A stretch of DNA of 64,000 bases, taken from Crambe crambe (lineage: Eukaryota; Porifera; Demospongiae; Poecilosclerida; Crambeidae). The stretch is from contig OZ004592.1 in the NCBI GenBank assembly GCA_963924555.1, positions 5,890,001 to 5,954,000 of the forward strand. Reading direction: 5' to 3'. The notes beneath the pieces are model-generated. The model was not told where the DNA came from. It ran no database searches and saw nothing but the letters and a program-made list of their open reading frames with translations. The translations under genes were made by a program, and so were the position numbers. Shown here piece by piece: positions 49,147 to 64,000 of the stretch (positions are counted from its first letter, which is position 1; each line of letters starts with the position of its first letter).

Positions 49147-50475
49147 TTACTGAACATATAACATGACCTTCTCAATTGGAGTATCTTCATCATCACGACC
49201 CTCATCTGCACACACCCTCATCTCGATATCATCAGTGGTTGGGTTTGGCAGCTGCTTATAGAACCAAGGAGGACTATTGAAGGAGCAACAAGTGCTTTGT
49301 GGTCCACAACCAGCTCCATCCCATAATGGATCACTTCCATAGAATACATTTTGAGAATGATTGTCCCTACCAGTGTCGCAGAAGTAATCTCTTCCAACAA
49401 ATGCTGGAGGACGGCTTGCATAATTCCTTGTGTTGATATTAGTACATTCACAATTGAAACGGGCACCTGCTGCACTTTCAATAACAGCTGCAGCAAAAGT
49501 CCAGATATGCTGCCTTGTTGGATTTCCATGAGTAAGACTAACGCCGTCCACATAGTAAGTGTCGATATTTTGTGGACGCAGACCATTAGAGTTACTAAAT
49601 GAGTCTGTAGTACCAAACTGGTAAGCTTTGATCATTCCACATACTTTTGTATACTGTATGGTATCAGTAGGGAATGTCACTGAAGAACAGCCTCTACCCT
49701 GTAAGCCAATTCCACATGTACGTCTCATTGAGTCAGTGCGCAATGTGAGAGTGCTAGGACACTGCGTACTGTTATTCGTCATGTCCAATTCTGCCACTCT
49801 TATCCACCCTCCAGTGACTCCACCACATGACCTGGTCATGTCACAGTATACATTAACAGCAGAACCATTGGAGGACCTGATCCAATAGTGGCCCGAGGGA
49901 GAAGAGGGAACAAATCGAAGAATAGCAGCACATGAAGCAGCAGGATATAAACCAGACTCTGTAACATGAGTTAAGTGCTGGGTTATATTTTCCAGTGCAG
50001 AATAGTTTTGACTTAGTTCTCTTAACGTGTCATTTGAAATATTCAGCATCTGTTGAATGAGTTCGTACTGATCATTCAACATTGAAAATCTCATTGCTAT
50101 TGAAGAATAATTTCTACTTAGCTCTTTTAACATATTATTATCACTTGAAATGTTCAGCATCTGTTGGATGATGAGTTCATATTGATCATTAGTTGGAGCT
50201 GATGGTAAATAGGCTATTTCAGACTTTATCTCTGAAATTTCAATGAAGGCAACTATAAAGCATGCAAAAACTGCAAAAATCAGCAAAATGATCAGAGATC
50301 CAAGAGCCAAAACACCGAGTCTAATTTTGCTTCTGGCTTTACTTTGAGTGACTTCTTCATACTTAATACCTTCAGCAGGACGCTGTGAGGCAGCTGTAGT
50401 TTGATAGCAACTGTTCTCTTGCAGCTGGAATTTTTCTCTTATGATTTCTTTCACTTCAGCATATTCTTGGTTCAT
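49147..50475 (-). CDS. Type II membrane fibrinogen-like (lectin-like) protein, copy A
   Basis: Single-exon gene, 442 residues. A cytoplasmic tail of ~52 residues precedes one membrane helix (LGSLIILLIFAVFACFIVAF), then a stalk with two copies of a unit like YELIQQMLNISNDTLRELSQ, then a Cys-rich domain from about residue 180. This begins SCAAILRFVPSSPSGHYWIR and contains YCDMTRSCGGVTGGWIRVAE, WTFAAAVIE, DPLWDGAGCGPQSTCCSF and PPWFYKQLPNPTTDDIEMRV. It resembles the start of fibrinogen-related domains and a family I associate with sponges and cnidarians; no function is known to me. Several N-glycosylation sites are present in the stalk. A surface recognition role is inference. Lack of introns is unusual beside its neighbours. 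Confidence 0.85.
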   Translation of the reverse strand: MNQEYAEVKEIIREKFQLQENSCYQTTAASQRPAEGIKYEEVTQSKARSKIRLGVLALGSLIILLIFAVFACFIVAFIEISEIKSEIAYLPSAPTNDQYELIIQQMLNISSDNNMLKELSRNYSSIAMRFSMLNDQYELIQQMLNISNDTLRELSQNYSALENITQHLTHVTESGLYPAASCAAILRFVPSSPSGHYWIRSSNGSAVNVYCDMTRSCGGVTGGWIRVAELDMTNNSTQCPSTLTLRTDSMRRTCGIGLQGRGCSSVTFPTDTIQYTKVCGMIKAYQFGTTDSFSNSNGLRPQNIDTYYVDGVSLTHGNPTRQHIWTFAAAVIESAAGARFNCECTNINTRNYASRPPAFVGRDYFCDTGRDNHSQNVFYGSDPLWDGAGCGPQSTCCSFNSPPWFYKQLPNPTTDDIEMRVCADEGRDDEDTPIEKVMLYVQ

Positions 50476-50633
50476 GATGTTATAGAATTAATACCTAGCT
50501 ACCAACTTCTACAACTGACAGTCTCACTGACCAGGGTGGATTTTTAAAGGATGTCGGAAACAAACAAATAAACAAAAAAAAATACGCATGCGCATATAGC
50601 TTGTTTGCTTTTCCATTTTACTACATTGATCTA

Positions 50634-51900
50634 CGATGATGTGCAGGAACAAGCCAAACCAGAAGAGCCGGATCAGCCCATGCTGTAGAGTAATAAAAAT
50701 AAACAAGCTGAACTCCTTTCAGGATTATCCTTGGAATAAGCAACAGGAAGCAGTGGGAGGAGCAGATTAGCATGGCTGAAGTGAGGAGGAGATGGGGAGA
50801 AGAAGAGGCAGTGGCAGAGATGGTGATGCAGCAAAGGCTAGAGTGGCTGGGTCATGTGGCACACATGCCTGACCACAGGGTCCCCAAGTCTGTTCTCTTT
50901 GGATGGGAGCCAACCACAGCCTCAGGGGGGACCATGCAGGTTGGCAAGCTATGTGCAGATTAGGGATGGAGGAGATGGCGGCAATCAAACAGACAAGCAG
51001 AGGGATGTGGAATGTGTGGGAGGAAATTTAGGAGAGAGACTGAGAGCGACAAGAAGAGACACAAAATTAATGTGTGGAGGAGAGAAAGAAGCCAGTGAGT
51101 CAACAGAAAGGAGCAGTTCAGTGTGAGACATGCAGAAAATGGTTCTGGAGCAGAGGAGGATTAGCTAGTGGTCCACACTAGCCTCCTGGCCTGGGAACGA
51201 GACTAGGTCCACACATGTAGGCCTCCAGGGACCTTAGGGATCACCATCACTTGTTGCCCATTAGTGCTTGTATGACCATTTTACGGTAAGCAATACAACA
51301 GGACAGGACAGGTGTGCAGAATTGTAGTGTGTTTTACCAGATGTCAAAGCCTTCATTCAAGGCAGTGCTTGTTTAAAAATTCCTGCAATTGAATACAGCA
51401 ATAACATTGCTATATAATGTTTCCAATAAGTGGAACTGAAGTACTGGTAGCATCCATGTAGAATGTGTGTGTAGGATGCAAGTGGAGGCATGTTTTCAAT
51501 TCTACAGCTGGAAAGGTCTGTAGCATTATTATTACTTTAAGCTATAATATAATATACTGCACACGTAACCACCAGTGATGTTGACTATTCTACTGTCCTG
51601 TGAATGGGTATTTGTTGTTGTTTTTTTTCCTTCATGTTTATCAACTGCAGAGTACTGGGCTTGCTCTATATCTCATCCACATCAAATGACAGTTCTCTCT
51701 CATCCTCTGGATTAAAAAGAGAGTAAAATCTGTGAGCCATCATTCTTTACAGAAGTGGATAATTTATGATGAATCATGATACTGGCTTGATAATGTATAG
51801 TGTCTTTGCAGGATCCTGGGTGGTGGAGGGGTACCCATCAATTGGATGGCTCCTATGGACTCTTCCCTGCTAATTATGTGGAACTTGTTTAGTAGACACA
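50634..51900 (+). pseudogene. DBNL 3'-end pseudogene in duplication copy B
   Basis: 50638-50690 copies the tyrosine-motif exon but ends in a stop after QPM. From 51319 the sequence follows the DBNL intron and reaches the last SH3 exon (GWWRG, then [11 protein letters not shown]) at about 51822-51893. Between 51668 and 51822 the upstream SH3 exon and its flanking intron are present in reverse orientation, so no SH3 domain can be made. A LINE fragment interrupts it. Confidence 0.88.
50700..51315 (+). mobile_element. Degenerate non-LTR retrotransposon (LINE) C-terminal fragment
   Basis: A frame from 50772 encodes RLEWLGHVAHMPDHRVPKSV, the typical end of LINE reverse transcriptase ORF2. After a frameshift a Cys/His finger-like end follows (MCGRKFRRETESDKKRHK, near 51010-51070). 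Stops and shifts make it inactive. It is absent from the matching site in copy A (46182-46301), so it inserted after or during the duplication. Confidence 0.8.
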
Positions 51901-51953
51901 GCTGGCTGCTGCTATACATGTATTGTGCATCCTCCAAAAAAATAGCCAAATAA

Positions 51954-52512
51954 CTAACCCTCTGCGCATGCGCAAGGGTTATATCACAACTCACTCCTCA
52001 TGAATGTGGACAGGATCCTCTCTGCTCTGTCATCATCAGAACCTGACTTATCACTTGTTATAAATCATTTTTATGTTACACCTGAGTAGCCTCCCTCAGT
52101 CACTTGACATTCTTTTTCCCCCGTTTATTTTGCATATGCCCTTTGGGCTTTACATTGCTTGATTACATAGATGCGCACTGTGCTGCCGACCATTACCTAC
52201 ATCTAGCATCTAGGCTATACTAAGCATAAATCTCATACCTAGCTGGAGTGGAGTATCTTTAGTGACAAGTCCACGGCGATTAGCTAGCTGCTACTGTCTT
52301 ATCTGCATGCTTAATCATATCTGTGCAGTTCTCCAAGCAGTATATTTCTACATGCAGGCAATTCAAAATGAGAATGTGGAGTCTGTAGTACAGACACTGC
52401 TAGCTAGTATGGAATGCTTTATGGATTATTCAAAATAAAATACTTAATACTCCTCATCGGTAATCTGCTCAATATCTGCAAATTGACTCTTAGTGTGCAC
52501 AGAGGGTTAGCA
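51954..52512. mobile_element. MITE-like insertion with 14-bp terminal inverted repeats
   Basis: The left end reads CTAACCCTCTGCGCATGCGC and the right end reads TGTGCACAGAGGGTTAG, which is the reverse complement of the first ~14 bases with one change. The ~560-bp element lies in copy B between sequences that are adjacent in copy A (near 46990-47045). No transposase is encoded. A clear target-site duplication could not be assigned. Confidence 0.72.
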
Positions 52513-52554
52513 CTTCAGTGCTTTTCATTAAATTTGAGTGATTAAAAATTAGAA

Positions 52555-53575
52555 TGTAATGTTCACCGTATTGGGAGTTGTCCTAATCCATCTCCACCTC
52601 AAAAACATTCGGATAAAACACTTACCCTCAGGTAATTGATTAATTCATGTGCATGACTCACTGCTAATGTCATATCTACATATATTTCATGGATTTTGTT
52701 TCAGCTCATGTTTTTGTCCCTATTCGAAATGAAGTTCATTCACCCCAGTATGTTCCCACTTTTAAAGCAAAGGAAGAAGTACAAAATAATCAGGATTTAA
52801 AGGTTTCTGCTTCACCAATAGACAATTATACCCCAGTCATTTCACACCATCAAACTGTCACAGAACACAGATCTTCAGTAGGTGCTGCAACACTCCATAT
52901 TCGGTGCTTTATATGAGATGTTAGTAGGCCAATGGGAGTATACCCGAGGAAAGATCACAAGGACCATATTGTTGAAGTGAGCAAGAGAGCTGGCACATTC
53001 TTGGAGGAAATTCATTCCTTACTTCCAGAGAAATTTTCCACGAGATACAAGAATCCGTGCTGGTCAGCAGAACAGCCCAAGGATTATCCAGCATATGGTG
53101 CTATCTTACTTCCATTATGGAGTCAGGCAGCGGGAAGAGGAAATATTTCACACACAAGTGACTACAGAAATCACAGGTTTTCGGTGTTTGAATGTACTAG
53201 TGTGGGAATGTACAATGTATCTAAGAGAAACACTGAATTTATGGATGCAGAGAGCCAAGTGATGATAGGTTTATACATAGTCCACATAAAGAAATGGCTT
53301 GAGTTCTACCCGATCGAGAACTTCTTGTTTATCAAGATGGAGGACATCTTAAAGGATTCTTTCAGGACCATGTCTGAGATCACCGAGTTTCTAGGGTTGA
53401 GTCCCATTACATCAAGAGAAGTTGCTGAGAATTTACTAGAGAAGAAGATGAACGTCATGCGTGAGTGAAAGTCATGTCAAGCCAATGGCAGCTCAGATCA
53501 ATGTTGGAAGAGTTTTACCTAGAACTAGCACAGCTGCTTGAGGACCAACATTTTTTGTGGAACGAATAGCTAATT
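52555..53575 (+). pseudogene. CHST15-like sulfotransferase pseudogene, copy B
   Basis: Part of the membrane-anchor exon survives at 52562-52632 but without its start codon. The stem and catalytic exon resume at about 52705. An 8-bp deletion near 53092 shifts the frame, and a 552-bp deletion at 53133 (equivalent to 47866-48417 in copy A) removes both PAPS-binding motifs. A 22-bp deletion near 53183 and an early stop after NVMRE (53466) follow. Remaining frames are relics. Confidence 0.92.
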
Positions 53576-53799
53576 TCCTTTCATATAAAGATCATTATAA
53601 ACATCATCCTTGACCACACAGATGAAAATTTTGAACTCCTTAACTGAAATAGCTAATGTGAAATCATGACATGAAAATGACAAGTTTACTATCATAACCA
53701 AGAGAAATAATATACTAACACAATTATACTAGTTAGTTACTAGTTACTAGGCCTAATATGAACACATGATCAACTAACTGGCTTTTTTGTTTATTTGTT

Positions 53800-55335
53800 T
53801 TACTGAACATATAATATGACCTTCTCAATTGGAGTATCTTCATTATCACGACCCTCATCTGCACACACCCTCATCTCGATATCATCAGTGGTTGGGTTCG
53901 GCAGCTGCTTATAGAACCAAGGAGGACTATTGAAGGAGCAACAAGTGCTTTGTGGTCCACAACCAGCTCCATCCCATAAGGAATCATTTTCATAAAATAC
54001 ACTTTGAGAATCATTGTCTCTACCAGTGTCGCAGAAGTAATCTCTTCCAACAAATGCTGGAGGACGGCTTGCATAATTCCTTGAGCTGATATCAGTACAT
54101 TCACAATTGAAACGGGCACCTGCTGCACTTTCAATAACAGCTGCAGCAAAAGTCCAGATATGCTGCCTTGTTGGATTTCCATGAGTAAGACTAACACCGT
54201 CCACATAGTAAGTGTCGATATTTTGTGGACGCTGATCATTAGAGTTACCAAATGAGTCTGTAGTACCAAACTGGTAAGCTTTGATCATTCCACATACTTT
54301 TGTATACTGTATGGTATCAGTAGGGAATGTCACTGAAGAACAGTCTCTACCCTGTAAGCCAATTCCACATGTACGTCTCATTGAGTCAGTGCGCAATGTG
54401 AGAGTGCTAGGACACTGCGTACTGTTATTTGTCATGTCCAATTCTGCCGCTCTTATCCACCCTCCAGTGACTCCACCACATGACCTGGTCATGTCACAGT
54501 ATACATTAACAGCAGAACCATTGGAGGACCTGATCCAATAGTGGCCCGAAGGAGAAGAGGGAACAAATCGAAGAATAGCAGCACATGAAGCTGCAGGACA
54601 TAAACCAGACTCTGTAGCACGAGTTAAGTGCTGAGTTATATTTTCCAGTGCAGAATAGTTTTGACTTAGTTCTCTTAACGTGTCATTTGAAATATTCAGC
54701 ATCTGTTGAATGAGTTCATATTGATTTGAAAGTCTTAATACCACAGCAGAATAGTTTTGGCTTAACTCTCTTAACGTGTCATTTGAAATGTTTAGCATCT
54801 GTTGAATGAGTTCATATTCATTTGAAAATCTTAATACCACAACAGAATAGTTTTGACTTAACTCTCTTAACGTGTCATTTGAAATGTCTAGCATCTGTTG
54901 AATGAGTTCGTACTGATCATTCAATATTGAAAATCTCATTGCTATTGAAGAATAATTTTGACTTAGCTCTTTTAAATCACTTGAAATGTTCAGCATCTGT
55001 TGGATGAGCCGTTGAATGAGTTCATATTGATCATTCAATATTGAAAATATCGAATCATTAGTTGGAGTTGATGGTAATTGGGCTATTTCAGACTTTATCT
55101 TTGAAATTTCGACGAAGGCAACTGTAAAGCATGCAAAAATTGCAAAAATCAGCAAAATGATCAGAGATGCAAGAGCCGAAACGCTGAGTCTTCTGGCTTT
55201 ACTTTGAGTAATGTCTTCATTCTTAATACCTTTAGTAGGACGCTGTGAGACACCTGTAGTTTGATAGCAACTGTTCTCTTGCAGCTGGAATTTTTCTCTT
55301 ATGATTTCTTTCACTTCAGCATATTCTTGGTCCAT
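53800..55335 (-). CDS. Type II membrane fibrinogen-like protein, copy B (longer stalk)
   Basis: Single-exon paralogue of the gene at 49147-50475, 511 residues and about 90% similar over the Cys-rich head. The cytoplasmic tail and membrane helix are conserved. The stalk has four to five copies of a ~30-residue unit (YELIQQMLNISNDTLRELSQ, then NYSAVV) against two in copy A, each with NIS/NDT/NYS glycosylation-like motifs. The head starts SCAAILRFVPSSPSGHYWIR and all Cys seen in copy A are kept, so both should fold. It is the only gene intact in copy B, which suggests selection has kept it while the neighbouring sulfotransferase decayed. Confidence 0.85.
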   Translation of the reverse strand: MDQEYAEVKEIIREKFQLQENSCYQTTGVSQRPTKGIKNEDITQSKARRLSVSALASLIILLIFAIFACFTVAFVEISKIKSEIAQLPSTPTNDSIFSILNDQYELIQRLIQQMLNISSDLKELSQNYSSIAMRFSILNDQYELIQQMLDISNDTLRELSQNYSVVVLRFSNEYELIQQMLNISNDTLRELSQNYSAVVLRLSNQYELIQQMLNISNDTLRELSQNYSALENITQHLTRATESGLCPAASCAAILRFVPSSPSGHYWIRSSNGSAVNVYCDMTRSCGGVTGGWIRAAELDMTNNSTQCPSTLTLRTDSMRRTCGIGLQGRDCSSVTFPTDTIQYTKVCGMIKAYQFGTTDSFGNSNDQRPQNIDTYYVDGVSLTHGNPTRQHIWTFAAAVIESAAGARFNCECTDISSRNYASRPPAFVGRDYFCDTGRDNDSQSVFYENDSLWDGAGCGPQSTCCSFNSPPWFYKQLPNPTTDDIEMRVCADEGRDNEDTPIEKVILYVQ

Positions 55336-56667
55336 GCTTGTAGCTGACCCAAGGCAATGTCACAAAATTAATAGTACCAACTTCTACAGCTGAGTCTCAT
55401 TGACGAGAGTGGATTGTAAAGAATAAAATCTATCACTATGTGGGCTGTTTGTGTATGTGACTGTGGTCTATGACATGATGTGATGTAGCTACAGATCCAT
55501 GGTTACTAGTTTAACCTGTGTATCGTTGCTTCATTAGATTGCAGCTGTGAAAAAAATTATTCCCTTCCCTTCAGTTATAATAACTTGACAAGTGCAAGCA
55601 AACAGAGAACCTCCAATAGCACGTTAAACAGTTATGGAACTAAAGCTGATAAAATAATAACAACACACTGTCAACAAGGGAAAAAAAACTAAGAGGATTA
55701 ACAGGTGGAAAACAAATTCACGACTTACCGTATAGCTAGCTACAGAGTTTCACCAACCTCATCTAGATGGAGAAAAATCACCTGATGATCAAATCATTTT
55801 GGTATATCTATTTCATAACTAGCTAGTGCTCCATCAGAATTAATACACTTTGAGGCATGTGCATAGAAGTATACACAGATTTTTGGGTGATGTGAATCTA
55901 ACCCTTCAAGCATGATGCCTAGATTCATTTAAAACCTAAATTGGTCAGTTAAAACTTAAATTTGACACAAAAATTAAAGATTGTTTTTCACAAAATTTAC
56001 AAGGTCGCTGCCTTGAGAAAATACAAAAAATGGCTCTTTTTTTTTCACGAGACCAATGACACTCAAATGTGAATCTAACCCTTCAGCATGAATATTATGC
56101 CAGCATTTGCATGTCCCTACCAATATGCACATCTTCAACATGAACAAATTTATATGATAATATTGATTCGCCAGATATAGGCAAGATGGCGATAAGAACT
56201 TCACACCGGCCAAATCAAAATAATGTGGCCTGAACTCATCCATTATGTCACCAGTATTCCATAACTGATGCCTAGATTCATTTTAATCCTAAATTGGTCA
56301 GTTAAAACCAAAATTTGACACAAAAAATTTTCACAAAATTTACCAGGTTCGCCCAAGAAAGAAGCACATGATACATCCATTTTGGCTTGCACTTTCAAGG
56401 TCACACATTAGATAACTCAGTGACTACTAACTGTGATTTCCTTAACCTTAACAATCACACCTATGACCTTGCAAGTGTCAATCTTTCAGAGCACTTTAAC
56501 TTCCATTTTCAAGGTCACTAGATACTGTATACCGAATGAATTTTTTCCCCACCAGTGCAAGTAAAAAATTGCATAAATTGACAGAATTGATGATAACAAG
56601 TAGAAAATGAACTCACAACTTACTGTATCTAACTGATAAAAATACTGCTGCATATAAAAATGATCTA
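55336..56667. other. Intergenic region with a duplicated ~90-bp block
   Basis: No gene is seen. A block containing GATGCCTAGATTCATTT and AAATTGGTCAGTTAAAAC, then AATTTGACACAAAAA and CACAAAATTTAC, occurs at about 55914-56003 and again at about 56269-56345. The words GTGAATCTAACCCTTC also occur twice (55890, 56070). Confidence 0.7.
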
Positions 56668-61798
<5,131 letters not shown>

Positions 61799-61987
61799 CT
61801 TAAAATTGAGAGTTGTGTTATTTGCTGCGCTCTAAAAAGGAATTAGTCATGTGACAATCATGCTCGGCGATGGATGCTGAATCAGCAGCGCAGATAGGTG
61901 GAGAACGCACATGCGCATCCTGGGCGTGGGCCGCGCCGCTTTGATGAGCTAAGAACTTACTGTGATGAATAGATAAGCAAGAAGAAT
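61799..61987. promoter_or_regulatory. Divergent promoter HPS1/PPT2 with an M-box/CLEAR-like site
   Basis: 189 bp separate the start codons. AGTCATGTGAC at 61845-61855 matches the M-box (TCATGTG) and is one base from the CLEAR palindrome GTCACGTGAC bound by MiT/TFE factors in vertebrates. A GC-rich stretch with CATGCGCATCC at about 61911-61921 resembles an NRF-1 half site. Confidence 0.62.
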
Positions 61988-64000
61988 ATGAGATTCCTTC
62001 GACTTACTCTGTTAGTGTTACTGTTGGTTACGTTAAGATGGCATCATACAGGTAAATTCACGGATGACTAAGCAAGAGATCTTATTGTAGTAGATACTTC
62101 AAAAGTAGAGTCCAATATTCAACTGCACTTTATAACGTGCACAAAGCAATATTAATTCTGTGGTTTTTTCCCCCCCTTCAATAGATGCCTATCTACCAGT
62201 AATAGTTTTACATGGGGTACTGTCAAACGCAAATGCCATGACTGATTTGACCTCCTTTGTGACAAAGGCCCACCCTGGAACTAAAATCTACAATATCGAT
62301 GGCTTTGACGACACTGAAAGTTTGGAGGGTATGTGGAAGCAGGTGGATGCATTCAAGAATAAGATGCTGCCAGTCTTTAGTTCTTCCCCTAATGGAGTTC
62401 ATATGATCTGTTTTTCTCAAGGTTGGTTGAGTTAGATCCTGCAATACATGCATACCAAGATTACGTCACAGCTGTCGCCATAAACGTGCTTCTGCACTGC
62501 CAACATTGTAACCACATCAAAGTAATCCAGTGAACTCACTGAAGCTTAGAATTTTAAAAAGTTCCAGAAACTTTATAGGATCAATTGCTGTATCCTGTAC
62601 TCCCTTATGTTGGATAATATGATCTGTATGCGTCATTCAACGTTACTCTTAAAATTGCAGGAGGTCTGGTTTGTCGGGCCATACTGGAACAGACACCAAA
62701 CCACAATGTGAAGTCCTTCATATCTCTCTCTAGTCCTCAAGGAGGCCAGTATGGAGGTATGGTTCATACAGAGTTGGTGCTATAGTTAGTAGAAAGACTA
62801 CAGATGGTTCCACATGATCAGGTTTCAAGTTACATTTGATTATGTGGCAAATCAATCCTTACAAAAAAAATTCCTGGTGATTACATCTCTAAATATTCCC
62901 ACACGCACGCACTCACACACACAGACACTACATATTTCAAACGCTTCCTACCCAATTTCACAAAGGATCATTTATACATGTAAGTGGCATCGTCCCATAG
63001 TGTTCTGGAGAGCCTTTACCTGCCGATCATTACAGGTTCTTCTACACTGAAGAAGGTCAGAAAATATCAGTGGGCAACTACTGGAGAGGTAAGTGATTTG
63101 GTAGGTTATGAGAGAGTGCTTGGATTTCTAGGAAGAAAAGGGAGCATAATATTTATAGTGTAGGATTTGGGATAGAATGTTTGTAGATGAAAACTGTGAT
63201 ACAACAAAATTTTTATAAACAGTAGACGGTCGTTGTGTAAACAGCACTTGCCTCCCAAACACTGGTCATTGTGTTCCAGTTCTTTCCCCTTCAATTCACA
63301 ATTATAGTCAGTTGACGTCCCCTTCCCCCTCCCCCAAATTAAGTCCCAAATTAGTTTCCATCCTGTCATGATGTTGTATCCTTGTTAGATCCCCACCATA
63401 TCAAAGACTACATGGAGAAGAACGAGTTCTTGCCCAAACTGGACTACCCTTCTCAGCCCAGTTACCGTAGCAACTTCCTGGAGATAGAACAGCTGGTTCT
63501 GATTGGAGGGCCTGACGACGGAGTCATAACTCCATGGCAATCAAGGTTTGTAATAAACAACCAGGAGTCATGATTCTTTTAGTGGACTTAATATCTAAAT
63601 TAACTTTCATTATTATTTTTTTGTATGCACTTATGGTATCTCAAGTGTCCCACACTAGATTATTATTGTGATTAATCTTTTAATCATTATAGCCACTTTG
63701 GCTTTTACAATGAGAATGAAGATATTGTTGACCTTCAATATCAAGAGGTATGTAGACTATGCATGTATGTATGTATGTCTGTATGAATGTAAACATTCAC
63801 ATGTAAGGCATACAAAGCCTGGCCTCCTAGTCTCGCAAGGCCATAAAATCCCCCCTCATGATAAGACATAAGACATTCTTTTCTCTCCCCCTCTCCATTG
63901 CAGTATTTTCTCAACGACACATTTGGACTCAAGACTTTGAACTCAAACAACAAACTTCGCATACACCAGGTGGATGGAGTCCACCATGTAGAGTGGCACG
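61988..64000 (+). CDS. PPT2: PPT2, lysosomal palmitoyl-protein thioesterase 2 (3' end cut)
   Basis: A lysosomal alpha/beta-hydrolase that cleaves thioesters of long-chain acyl groups. Exons: 61988-62051, 62185-62421, 62661-62756, 62925-62979, 63036-63088, 63389-63545, 63693-63747 and from 63904 past the window end. The signal peptide is [33 protein letters not shown] opens the fold; the nucleophile elbow CFSQGGLVCRA has the catalytic Ser; [23 protein letters not shown] and [17 protein letters not shown] (catalytic Asp) follow; [10 protein letters not shown] near the edge supplies the catalytic His. [13 protein letters not shown] and the DPHH motif distinguish PPT2 from PPT1. The final residues lie outside the window. 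Confidence 0.93.

Larger units (their letters stand above)
46130..55335. repeat. Segmental tandem duplication, copy A (46.1-50.5 kb) and copy B (50.6-55.3 kb)
   Basis: Copy A runs from the DBNL tyrosine-motif exon through the sulfotransferase to the fibrinogen-like gene. Copy B repeats the same order. Matching landmarks are 46135/50638 (DBNL exon), 46301/51319 (DBNL intron), 46856/51822 (SH3 end), 47190/52562 (sulfotransferase TM exon) and 49147-50475/53800-55335 (fibrinogen-like gene). Only the fibrinogen-like gene is intact in both copies. Confidence 0.93.

Noticed and set aside
52932-53468. 178-codon sulfotransferase-like frame as a second enzyme gene
   Set aside because: It lacks both PAPS-binding motifs and the anchor and has frame-shifted junctions compared with copy A; called as a pseudogene.

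Overview
The window is nuclear DNA from an early-branching animal, most likely a demosponge (the gene organisation is like Amphimedon queenslandica). The reasons are animal-specific genes (whirlin, HPS1, drebrin-like, a macrodomain PARP), dense packing with many introns of only 50-150 bp, gene tails 70-160 bp apart, and a pair of membrane proteins with a fibrinogen-like lectin fold of a type I associate with sponge and cnidarian genomes. The species call is inference; the gene calls rest on conserved protein sequence read across splice sites.

Layout. NOP56 (-, 371-19198) has three very large introns holding repeats and no recognisable gene. It diverges from PPIH (+, 19313-19920). Next come a Death-domain/ADP-ribosylglycohydrolase fusion (-, 20009-22548) and, head to head with it, a 2097-residue macrodomain/WWE/PARP protein (+, 22834-30594): an eraser and a writer of ADP-ribosylation sharing one 285-bp promoter interval. 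Then whirlin (-, 30752-34840), a secreted C45-like Ntn hydrolase (+, 35067-37069), a SUPT7L-like SAGA subunit (-, 37138-39270), NOA1 (+, 39376-41766), PSMD8 (-, 41848-42809) and drebrin-like (+, 42979-46937). The first ten genes alternate strictly in strand, giving five divergent promoters and four tail-to-tail junctions; a sixth divergent pair, HPS1/PPT2, lies at the right end.

The 46-55.4 kb region is a local segmental duplication. Copy A holds the 3' end of drebrin-like, an intact CHST15-like sulfotransferase (+) and a type II membrane fibrinogen-like protein (-). Copy B holds a broken drebrin-like tail with an inverted SH3 segment, a LINE fragment, a MITE-like insertion, a sulfotransferase pseudogene lacking both cofactor-binding motifs, and an intact fibrinogen-like gene whose stalk has gained repeat units. 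After a 1.3 kb gap come HPS1 (-, 56668-61798) and PPT2 (+, from 61988, cut by the window end), which diverge from a promoter carrying an M-box/CLEAR-like site.

How the genes fit together: NOP56 and PPIH both serve RNP biology (box C/D snoRNP; U4/U6 snRNP). The Death-ARH and macro-PARP pair looks like a local ADP-ribose signalling module. HPS1 and PPT2 both serve lysosomes or lysosome-related organelles. The most novel candidate is the Death-ARH/macro-PARP pair. The most unusual sequence-level features are tandem repeats that copy 5' splice sites, the inverted SH3 exon, and the variable stalk of the duplicated lectin-like proteins.
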